Of a DNA stretch of 64,000 nucleotides, positions 42,101 to 54,100 are shown piece after piece. This DNA is from Burhinus oedicnemus. Its lineage: Eukaryota > Chordata > Aves > Charadriiformes > Burhinidae. Where the stretch lies: NCBI GenBank assembly GCA_008921705.1, contig VFFE01007669.1, positions 1,175,782 to 1,239,781 of the forward strand, written 5' to 3'. The notes beneath the pieces were generated by a model. The model saw nothing but the letters and a program-made list of their open reading frames with translations, did no database searches and had not been told where the DNA came from. Each line of letters opens with the position of its first letter. Positions within the stretch are counted from its first letter, which is position 1. The position numbers and the translations under genes are program-made.

Positions 42101-45100
42101 TTTAAAATTTAGAAAGACAAAATTAGACAAATACAAAGAAATTTAGTAGACAGGAAATTCATAGCAGGGCCCTATATTTGACTTCTTGTCTCATGTTCTG
42201 TTTCCCAAAATACTTTCTCTGACAAAATATTAAAAATAAAATAAAATAAAATAAAATAAAATAAAAGGTTGTGGTAGAAGTTTTTTGCAGAAGCACTCTG
42301 CATTCATGTCAGGGGCTTTAATAAAGTCAAGATTAAGGTAAGACTTCAAGTCAGGACAAAATATAAAGCCACAAAATTTTTTTCATAAAAATACAGTTTT
42401 GTAATAAAATTCCAGTGCTGAAAAGCTCAATAGATGTTTGAAACAGAATTTTTAGTTAATTTCACTAGAGTTTTGCCTTGCTTTTATAGGTAATTTTGAA
42501 ATTTCAAAAAAATAAAACCCTTTAAATTGCCAGAATTCCTAAAGATTGTTTAATAAGAAAAAAATCCATAACTACTATCTTTTCAGAGAAGGGCAAACTC
42601 AGACCTGTAAGTCCTAGGAGTCAGAAAAACAGTGAACTCCAGATAGTGAAGTTGTTGAGTTGTATTCACAGGTTAATACCATGTATTTTCATATTGTGCT
42701 AGTAGATTTTTTTATTGTTTTATAAAACCGTACTACTTATTTCCTAATGCAAATTTCTAAAATAAACCAATATTTTTAAGTTCCTGAAGTACCAAAGAAA
42801 GCTGTCCACAAAGAAAAAATACCTCCTGCTCTACCTAAGGAAGAAGCTTCATACATTAAAGGTATAAGAAATTTTGAGTAGGATTTGAAGAATAAAAACT
42901 ATGTTATCATATATAAATCTTTAACTTTTTTGAGAACATTCTACCTACCATAAACTAGAGTTTAGTTAGTAGCTTTAGTTAGCTGCAACAGTATAAAATT
43001 AATTAAAAAAAAAAATAATGTCATCTGTAGTTGTTCTTAAGGGGAAAATTAGCTTTATGTGCAAAAGAGGCAATTTCAAGGGACCCTGTTATCTGGATCA
43101 GTCTGGGGGGGGAGAGGGAAATAAAGCAGAAAAAGTGACACAGCTTAGATAGACAGGGTATAACTGCACTCAAGGGAGTAGCTCAGTTTAGAATGTATCA
43201 CACATCTTTCTTCTGGCAAGCTGCAGAGTTCAGATCAGGGTAGAATATGAGATTTTTTTCTTCCCTGACTTGAAAGAATCCTAATTTTGAGGTTAGATAT
43301 AAAATAGACCTGTGTATCTTAAGATGAGCTTGAATATTTGATTGAATTTGTTTTTCATCTTTCACATTGTCTGTATTCTGATGATTTCTAAGTTAATTTA
43401 AGTATTTCAAATAATATCTTTCAAGTACATGAAGTTTATGAGGAGATGCACATAGAAGAAGAAATTTCTACTGTTCATAGAGATGAGGAGGCTCCAGCAC
43501 CTAGAGGTATACATCATCTTCATCATCTCTTCCCGCAATTTGCCAAGTCATGAACTCCAGGAAAATTAAATGATTCATGTTCATGGTTTAGTTCTTGTTC
43601 AATGTAACTAATATTTGTGTTTAGTACCTTACAAATGGGAATTTTTATGACTTGTCTTTCTATCCTATATAAATTCTTAAAATGAACTAATATCTTTAAA
43701 GTGCCCACAGTTGTAAAGAAAGCTGTCCCAGAAGAAAAAGTGCCTATTGCTGTGCCTAAAAAACCAGAACCTACTCCTGTGTCTAAAAGACCAGAATCTC
43801 CACCATCTAAAGGTACTTCAATAGCCTGATAGAACTGAGGTCTTTTGTTGATAATGTCTTTTCTGTTTCTTACATCGTTTCTGATTTAATAGTTCATGGT
43901 CCACTTGTGTCAAATTTGTGGCATTTATGTTGTCTATGTCCCTTTTCCTGTTTCTCAACTTGTCTTTAAGTCATAAAATTAAAATCAGTAAATATCTTTC
44001 AAGTGCCTGAATTGCCCAAGACAACTATTCCTGAAGAGAAACCTGTCCCTCTGCCTAAAAAGCCAGAAGCTCCACCTGCCAAAGGTATAGGTCACATATC
44101 TTTTCCTTTTCTTTCTTCTTCAAGTTTCTTCTGTCCCTTGTTTTGTTGATGTTAATCATTAAAAATTAGTTAAGTTTGTCAATTTCTTCTACCCAAGAGT
44201 AATCCATTGTGATGGCACAGAAATTGTATGAGAAACTAGTCAAAGGGAATAAAAAAAAAGGAAAACCCTAGCTGAGTCAACATGCAGTGAGATTTACAGA
44301 ACAAATATTTTCACTTCATGGGTGTTTATAGGTACTGTAAACAGCCTCAGAAATTCTATCTATACTCAAGCAAGAAGTACATACACTTCCTCTTTCACAG
44401 TGCTCTTGTTAAACTTATGGGTCCATTGATTTAATTTTGAATGGAAATGGCATTAGGCACAGAAACTAGTTGTTACAATTCATTCAGATATTTTGGAATT
44501 CTGTCTGAACTAGCAGTTTGTGTGGCATGACACCACTGCATAACAAAAGATCCTCAGCAAAGTCACTTAAAACTGTTATTTGCCAGAGGGATAGAATCAC
44601 GGAGACTTTTCAGAACATGTAACTGTTGTCAAAGTATCCTTATACATTTACGTGTTTTGTCTTATTTCTCTGTATTGCATGTTTCAGTTTTGTAATTCTT
44701 AGAAATACACTAATATCTTTAAAGTGTTCGAGGTCCTAGGAAATCTGTCTCAGAAGAGAAAGTAAATGCTGCTGTGCCTAAGAAGCCAAGATTAACACCA
44801 CCAAAAGCTCGTATGTCAATAATGGTGACTCTCTGAGAAGATTTCTCTTTCTCAATAGGGTTTATAGTAAAAGAAAAAATTACCCTTTATTTCTCATTTA
44901 CAAAAAATCCCAGTAGTATGTAATAGTATACAACATTTTTTGCATGACATACCTCTTTTTGTATCTTATCTTACATTTCTTTCCGATATGCTTCTTGGGA
45001 CACTCTTTCTTCTTAATAATTTACGTATTTTTAAATGCCTTAAATATAACAAAACTGAATGCTGTTTTCTTTAAAGTGCCAGAGGTGCCCAAGAAAACAC

Positions 45101-48100
45101 CAGAAGAGAAAGTACCCATTGCTGTGCCCAGAAAAGTGGAACCACCACCAGCCAAAGGTATGTTGCACTACAGATAACTAAAATCTGGAAGAGAAAAAAA
45201 CCTCTGCCTTCATTGCGCAGATTAGGTTTTTGATAGTTTGTTTGTGTTGTCCTGTTACTTTTATTTTCTGTGCTTACAGTTCTATATATACTACTGTTTT
45301 GAAAAAATTCTTCTTTTTGAATCATAGCTATAATCAGTGTACAAGTGTGTTAGAAATACTGATGTGGCTGGGCAGAGATGAGACTGATACTTGAGAACCA
45401 CAGCAGAAATCTTAAAGAGAGAACAGGGCTTCTGTGATCTGAAATACTCCTGACTAACAGTGAAAAAGTAGCCCCAAAAGAAAGTTTAATAATTTCAAAG
45501 TATAGAATAAGTGATGCAGATGTCTAACACAGGAGAAAACCCTGTGTGTATAGATGAAAAATTGATACCAAGAAATCATCGTGCATAGAAGAATGTGACA
45601 AGGAATACAGAATGGACAATGGCAGCCTTAGTCAAATGGAGGTTCAGCAGCTGGTTGAATAAAATGAAAAAATGTTGTAATGTAGAAGGTGAAGAAACTC
45701 CAAAAAACTCTGAGTTGTTTCCTCAGACTTTACAGGGACATAAAAGAATCTTAAGTCAATAAACAAGTCAAATCAATGGTTCCATCAAGAACCTCCCTAC
45801 TTTGCAATTTCTACTGAAAAGTTTTGAACATAGCTGTAAAATTCCATATAATACCTGAAAACAATCTCTTCCTTAAAATGCCTGAAGTACCCAAGGAAGT
45901 AGTTGTAGAAGAGAAAATCAAAGTTGCTGTCCCTAAAAAGACAGAAGTAACACCAGCTAAAGGCACTTGTCATTAATAAAACTATGGCAATAATTTGCAT
46001 TATTTTCACTGATAAGACCTTTTTGATACTATTTCCATATCTTTCTATCTTATAAACTGTGATTTTTATGTTTCATTTTTGGGAGCAGCCTCTTTACTCC
46101 TCTCAAATGACTCGCGATCTAGATTGAGAGCAAAAAGCCTATTTGGTAAAGGGTATTATCTTTAATTGATGTTACTTGGTGTCATTTTGTTTGTCTCTTT
46201 TTCCACTTTAATGCTATTTAAATTTCTTTAAATTCTTAGTATTAACATAATTATTAATTTTAAAGTGCCAGAAGTGCCCAAGAAAGTCCCAGATGAGAAA
46301 ATACCAGTTGTGGAGCCTAAAAAAACAGCAGTTCCACCAGCTAAAGGTACTTGTCATTATGAAAAAAAATAACAGAATCAAAATCATCACTGTTTTATTG
46401 TTTTAACACTATAAAAGATAGTACCCAAAACCTCTGTTAGAATTTTCTTCTGTTGTCAAAGGTTTTTCAAGTGTACAAATGTGTTGTGTGAAAAAAATAG
46501 ATCTCGGTAATTAGCATTCTCATGAATACTGTTCTGTTGTTATGCTTTAATGATGTTTATGAAATTCTTATAGTAAAAGTTATTAATATTTTTCAAGTGC
46601 CTGAGGTATCCAAGAAAGTGGTCCCAGAAGAGGTTTCAGTTAAAATACCAAAGAAACCAGAACCTCCTCCAGCTAAAGGTAACTGCTGTACACAATTCAT
46701 GAAAGAAAAACCCTTCATTGTCTAGAGTAACATTTTAACATATTGGTAATTTACTTTTACCATAAATGTTCTATAAAATATTTTTGTTGTTTAAATTGTA
46801 GTTTTGCATCTGTACCTCAGTGAGACATCAGAGAGAATTTTCTGTACACAAAGAATGAAGTTGATATTCACATCCAAAACCACTGATGCTTTTGATGTCC
46901 CTGAGTCTTACTTCTTCTTAGTGTCTTAACACTGCAGACATATGTTTGAATTTCATAAAAATAAAATTAATTACTTTCTTTAAAGTTCCCGAAGTGCCCA
47001 AGAAAGTGGTTTCAGAAGAAAAAGTACACATTGAAGTTCCTAAAAAACCAGAACCTCCACCACCTAAAGGTACATGTTCAAAACTGATAAAATCGCACAA
47101 AATTTTTAATCCGTTTCTCTAATATTATCTTTTTAAAGTTTGTGTTATCCTCTTTTTTTATATTCTAATATTTATAAATGTTACAGAATGTGTTGTCTTC
47201 TTCACTTGTGGATAGCTCCCAGTAAGCAACAATGACAATTAATAGTGTGCATTGAGCAAGACAAAAAAAACAGACTGTTTATAAGGGGTATTTTTTTTCT
47301 GATGCTGTTTGATAATTTTCACCTTGGAGCTACTGTAGCCTTTTTAATTCCTATTCTTCAAATTCCTGAAAGTAAAACAAATAAATATCTTTAAAGAACC
47401 TGAGGTGCCGAAGAAAGTTGTTCCAGAAAAGAAAATACCTGTGCCTAAAATACCAGAACCTGAGGTTGTGCTGAAAGAACCAGAACCTGTGATTGTCCCA
47501 GAACCAGAGGCTGCACCTGAAGAACCTCTACCAGAGCAAGGTAAATCTCAACACTAATAAAATAACAAAAGCAATATTTTTCTTCTTTTCTTTAACATTG
47601 TGATTTTCCAGGCCTTCTGTTTTCTGAGATTCTAAATTATACTTGTTCTATGTATCTGCATATGTGTGTGAAACAGACATACACGGGTCTTTTTGAAGAA
47701 CAGTGACAAATCTTGGATGTCTGAATTGTCTCTATTTTATACTTCAATTCTTTTTACTATTTTGGATTATTCTTACTCTTTTACCCACTTGGGTTCATGA
47801 AAACAATCACAACTAACATCTTTAATAGAAGAAGAAAAGAAAGTACCCATTCCAGTACCTAAGAACAGAAGATATCAATATAATTGAAACGCCAGAAGCT
47901 CCACCAAGAAAAACTAGATGCCATCACTGCTAACTCTTGAAAGAGTCTTCAGCTTATTACCTGCAATGTTATTAATATCTTTTGTCCTGTCCATTCCGTT
48001 TATAATTATCATGGATTTTACTTAGAGCTTAAGTTATACTATCAGTGCACATGTGCACTTGCATATGGGGGCATGAGGCTTGGGGGGGCAGGGTGTGTGT

Positions 48101-51100
48101 GTATAGTTGAGAGAAAAGGGAGAAAAGCCAAAATGTGGTATATTCATCCTCAAAAAGGCCAACATAAATGATTGATACCTGATATGCTTTTAATGTTTTC
48201 ATTGTAATTGTGGGTTTATGTTTTATGATTCACTTAAATTTGGTATGATTGTCTGTGCAGTTGTTAAATTTAGAACTAATATCTTTTATGTACATAAAGT
48301 GGCCAAGACACCTTTCCCAGAAAAGAAAGTACCTGTTCCGGTTTCCCGAAAACCAAAGCCCATTGCAGGACCCCCAAAATCAAAGCCTCAAGAGGTAGAA
48401 CCTCAAGAACCGGAACCTGCTAGAGTGGCCCGAAAACAAAAGCCTGTTGTGGCACCCCAAAAACTGGAGCATGTTGTGGCATCTGAGGAGCCCAAGACTG
48501 TTTTGGTACCCCAGAAACTGGAATCTGTTATGGCATCCCAAAAACCAGACAGTGTTGTGGTGCCTGAGAAACCAGAGTTTGTTGTGGTACCTGAGGAACC
48601 CAAGACTGATGTGGCATCCCAAAAACTAAAGCATGGTGTTATGCCCACAAAACAAAAGCCTGTTGTGGAACCCCAAAAAACAGAGCATGTTGTAGCACCT
48701 GAGAAACCAGAGTTTGTTGTGGTACCTGAGAAACCCAAGCTTGATGTGCCACCCCAAAATCTAAAGCATGGTGTGATGGCCTCAAAACAAAAGCCTGTTT
48801 TGGAACCCCAAAAACCAGTGCCATTCATGCCCCTTAAGGAACCTGAGCTTACTGTGGTGCCTGTGGAGTCAGAGACAGTTGCATCAACCCAAAAATCAGA
48901 GCGTGTTGTGGTGCCCCCCAAAACAAAACCTCTTGTGCCACCCCAAAAAACAGAGCTTGCTATAGCACCTGAAGAAACAGAGCTTCTTGCAGATTTCCAA
49001 AAATCAATGCTTATTACAGCATCCAGAAAATCAAAGCCTGTTGTGGCACCATGCAAGCCAGAACCTGTCATGGTGCCTGAGGAACCAGAATCAATTTTAG
49101 CACCCGAAAAACTACAGCCTTCTATGGAACTTCAAAAACCAAAGCCTGAAGTGGCATCCAAAGAACCACAGCCTGTTTTGGCACCTGAGGAACCACCACC
49201 AGTCAAGCTGTCCGAAAAGCAGGAGAGTGTTGCTGTACCCAAAAAGAGAACAGCTCTACGGTCTAAAGGTACCCCTTATGAATAGGATCTCATTTCCTTC
49301 TTTCGAGTATAATATGTTTCACTGCTCGTTTTAAAGCTTAATACACATAACTAAAAGATACTAATATCTTTAAAAAGCCTGCAATGCCCAAAAAGGCTTT
49401 CCCAGAAGAGAAAATTCCTGTAGCTGTTGCTGAAAAATCAGAACCTCCATCAGCCAGAGGTATACGTTATCATGAATACATATAAACACATTTAATCTTC
49501 TTCTCTTAAGTATTATCTAAACCTCTTTTGTCCGGTCTGTCATTTTGAATCTGAGGTTTTAAATCATGCTTGCTGAACAAATTGCACTGAGTATGAGTGT
49601 GTGCCAAATTGTTACTTCAGAACATTCTATTGTCCTGTGTGTTTCAGTCTCTGTACTTTTGTTCAGTTGTACTGTAATTGTAAAATGAAATGCACTAATA
49701 TCTTTGAAGTGCCTGAGATGCCTGAGAGGGCTGTCCCAGAGGAGAAAGTGCCCGTTGCTGTTCCTAAAAAACCAGGAGCTCCACTTGCTAAAGGTACATG
49801 CCATGATGATTGTCATCATAAGGAAGGGGTTTGTTTTTTTTTTTAATGAATGTCATTTTAAATTGAACTTTCACTGTATACTCTGACATCTAAAACGTGA
49901 GAGAGATGTACCAAACATGAATTGCTGTGCAGGGGCACCAAATGTTTCCTCAACTAAAACCATCCATGTACTTTTTTTGGGCATATTCAAAAAAGTTCAG
50001 GAGGTAAGATGTGATTTCATTAGCTATAGCAATAAATCAAGCAGGTATAATGAACTCCTGTTTACCAATAAATGCCAAAACTTTATGGATGCTAATAGGA
50101 GAATGAATGCATAAACTGTCGTTCACATTATTCGTAGGGATGGTTTAGTACATGGCTTAGTGGGACTTGGAAGTGTTAGGTTTACAGTTGGACTCCATGA
50201 TCTCAAAGGTCCTTTCCAACCTAAATGATTCTATGATTCTGTGAGAAAGAACAAAATAAGCAGAAACTGAAGGTTTCAGAAGAGTGTAGCAGTTTCTGTA
50301 CATACAGCAAAATAATTGCAAATATCTCTATGTACCTATTTTGCCATGGGTAGCATCATGGAGCAGAATCTTTTCTTTAAGCTGTTAATTATTATTTGCC
50401 TGTATTTTGGCCATATGTCAGTATTCTCCACTCTGTGATTTGTGAAGTTATTACACTGTATGAATAGCACCAAAGAGCTATAAAGCTCCTGTGAACACCT
50501 AATTCACTGAGCCTTGTAAGAGGTATTTATTTTCTCAGGTTAACCAGGATGAGAGACTTTATAATTGAAATATTTAAAAAAATTATTTAAGGTACTCTAA
50601 AACTGAACACAGCATAGATTGATGCAGTGCTGCATCTTTAATTTCCTTTAGAAAGTCCCAAGTACTGGCCAAAGAAGTAAACATTCCCTCTGCCACCAGA
50701 TTCTCTCCATCTGAAATACAATGACATTCCTTGAGTGGAGTACCACTTCACAGTCATGATATTTAAAGCATTTAAGTAATTTAAACAAATATAATGGGAA
50801 ACAGTTATAAGCAATATCTAGTGATTAGAATGGAAGCCAGAGCTGTTACAGGAAAGAATGAGCAAAGCAAAAAAAGAAAGGAAACACACAAAGACAGAAA
50901 AAGAAAGGCGAAGCCAACTTGAAGGGTAAAAATAGTGATAATATCCAAATGACAAATAAAAAGATGACAGTGACTGCCAAAACCAGCACAGAACACACAG
51001 TCATGAATGCTATATGACTGATACTCAAGTACAGTAAGATTCCATAAATAAGTCTCTGATCAGCTGTTACAAAGAGGGCATATGTTTTCTACATTTCCAC

Positions 51101-54100
51101 CTTGACTCAGAAACTAAGCACAGAATTCCCATCTCCTCTGTGATGTGTCTGACGCCCTGGTCATTCCGCGTGTGTGAAGCAAAGCAGAACTGACAACTGA
51201 CTGTAACCACAGCACTTTCTCAAAGATAACTGTGTGAATGTATTATTGGTTGTCTTATTGTTTCATATACATTTGTAGTCCCCACAAAACTAAAATATAC
51301 TAATATCTTTGAAGTGCCCAAGGTGCCCAAGAAAGGTGTTCTGGAAGAGCCCACACCTGTAACTGTGCCAAAAAAGCCAGAACCTGCAGCAGTTCGAGGT
51401 ACCTGTCACCCTCTGTATCATCCTGAATGAGACTGTTTCTTACTGTCTTACATGTTACTTCTGATGTCTGTTATCCTGTCCGTTTGCGATTGACTGAAAT
51501 TTCTACGTTCTCTGCTGTGTATCAGATAGGAATTCAATTATCTAGTATTTTGTATAAACAACCCAAATGGTTTTTTAAATTTATTGTTTTCTTTTCATAT
51601 TCTGAAGCAGCAGATGCTAAATTTTTTTAAAAATTGTTTTAAAACTTGATCATAAGTTTTTCAGATTTCTGCTGAATTTTGTTATCTTGAAGGGACACAG
51701 TGAATATCTGCATGACACTTGTCAGTCTCAGTTCGTTTAAATGATAGACATGAATTTTTCCAAATGAAAAATAAAAAATCAATTTTTACTTAGAAATACA
51801 AAAATGAGGGCAGTAAGAATAAGTGACAGCATATCAAGTTTTAAAAGAAAATGCTGATAATTTTAGAGTTTATAATGAAAAACAAATGGTTGTAAAAACT
51901 GGTGAACCGTACAGGCTGTGGAAGTTGCCACAGTGAAATGAAAATTGAGACAAGAGAGCTAAATAGGATAAGAAAAAAAGCCAATGAAAAGAAAAGCATA
52001 AAGAAATAATGGAAATGGAGGACAGAAATAGGAACTGAGGAGAAATACTGGGTTCCTCACTGTGTCACTGCCCACACTGCTGAATGCAAAACACGGGCAG
52101 ATTTATGAGGAATGGCAACAGATAAGATATGGGCTGAGGTTGCTCCCAGAGAAAAGTCAGAGCCCAGCGGGGCTGAGGATGACAGTCTCTCCTCCCAGGG
52201 AGGGAAGGCTGCTGAATACAGACGTGGGTATCCTAATTCACACCTCACCCTCGAGCTGTACCTAAACATACCCAAGAGTTTTCTCTCAGAACCTGTGTGG
52301 CATCACCACTCTCTGCCTGTGCCCGTGTGCGCTTTTGTGTGCATGTGAGTGAGTGAGCAAGCGAGTGAGACAGACAGACACGGGTTGATACCGTGAGACC
52401 CGTTTCGTTACTTTCATGAGCGAAACTCTAGTTCACATTTCAATGTTCTTTTTCCTGTTTAATGTATAAAACTGACTGTTACTAATATCTTTGAAGCACC
52501 TGAGGTGCCCAGGAAGGCTACTCGTGAGGAAAAAGCACCTGTGGCCACTGCCAAAGCACCAGAGCTGCCAGCACCCAGAGGTACCTGTCTTCATGGATAA
52601 CTTAACAAAGAAGATACTTAATCTTCTTCTCTTAAGCGTTGTCCTGCCCTCTCTTGGCCTGTCTCTGTTTGTTATCTGAGACTCTCAAGGTTGTTCATGC
52701 TGGGTACACGGTGCTGCAAGCGTGTGTGAGGTTTTGAGCTGGCTGTTGCGATGTTCTGTGTCTGTGTTGCCCTGGTTTTTGCTCCTACTTGGCACGCGTT
52801 TTCAGCAATGTAAAATGAAACGCGCTAATATCTTTGAAGTGCCTGAGATGCCTGAGGCAGAGGTCCCAGAAGAGGAAGAGGAGGAGGAAGCACCAGAAGA
52901 GGTGGCACCAGTTGCTGAGCCTGGAGAGCCAGAAGCTCCTCCAGCTGAAGGTACACAGTGCTGTTCTGAAAGAGCCTGCTGTGCCCTCCGGGTTGCTGCA
53001 GTGCAGAGTGCCCTTTGCCCCTCTGCGTTCTGTGGGGAGGGGTGAGAGCAGCAGTTGGTGGTCTTGTGTCTCTATGTGCCTGTACATGCCTGCGGGAGAG
53101 GGTGGGGCTCGTCAGCAAGTGCTCTGTCACAAGCCCATAGTTTGGCTTTTCGCTGCCAGTAGGCCACCTGAATGAAGAGTGGTTGTCTGAAGAAGACTCC
53201 CTGGTAGCCCATCATGGGTTTACTTTTCTGCTTTGCTGCTTTGCTGCTTGCCATTTGGCTGTTTGCTGACCTTCAGCTCAGTCAAGTAAAAGGAACTAAT
53301 ATCTTTGAAGTGCCTGAGGTGGCCGAGGAGGAAGAGCCAGAAGAGGAGGTGCCAGTGGTCCTTCCCCCAAAGCCTGTGGCAGTGCCCAAGAAACCTGTGG
53401 CTGTGCCCGAGAAACCTGTGGCAGTGCCCAAGAAACCTATGGCTGTGCCCAAGAAAACAGAGCCTGTGGCTGTGCCAAAAATGCCCGAGCCTGTGCCGGT
53501 TCTTAAAAAGCATAAAGTTCCTTCATTTAAAGGTACTTACATCAGTGACCGAGCTTCTCGTTTTCTGTATTCTCTGAATAGGTTTTCCCTTGTTTCACTC
53601 ATATACACAATGCTTAGGTATCTGAGTGAATAATCAGTCATTTAAAATTTTATTCTTCATGTTTTGAATGCGTTACTCTTTTCAGTCATTGTACTTTTCA
53701 CTGCATGCCATTGTATGTATATATGTATCTTAATGTTCACAAAAATGAGTATTTACTAATATCTTTAAAGCACCTGAAGTGCCAGAGAGAACTGTCCCAG
53801 AAGAGAAAGTGTCTCTTACAACACCTAAAAAGCCAGAATTAAAAAAGCCAGAGCCTCCTCCAACCAAAGGTATATATTGCTAGAGGCATCTCCTGAGAAG
53901 GAATGTTCTCTCTTTTCTTTGTCCATAACTGAGTCTATAAAATGTGTTAGTTGTATGAAGACTGCCTTAGGAAAGACTGTTTGGAGCACAAACAGACTGT
54001 CATGATTATAGCCACTGTTACTCACTGTGATTTTCTGTGTGCTAGATGCCTTTGTCTTTTGAATGTTTCATATATACATTTATATACACAAAAATAAAAG

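Larger units (their letters stand above)
33551..47396 (+). other. TTN: Introns over 300 bp, central PEVK
   Basis: Introns 33551-34089, 34770-35677, 36055-36573, 37552-38209, 38300-39283, 39368-39845, 39927-40587, 40672-41324, 41694-42780, 42862-43425, 44085-45076, 45158-46265 and 47070-47396. Besides the listed relic exons and (AAAAT)n no elements were recognised. Each ends in a near-copy of the TATCTTTRAAG acceptor. Confidence 0.7.

Noticed and set aside
48403..49071. 222-codon open frame on the minus strand
   Set aside because: Antisense shadow of the 27-bp minisatellite; a repeat whose length is a multiple of three opens several frames. No splice or start context.
50648..50720. Possible relic exon (aaagtcccaagtactggcca)
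   Set aside because: Only patchy similarity to PEVK modules.
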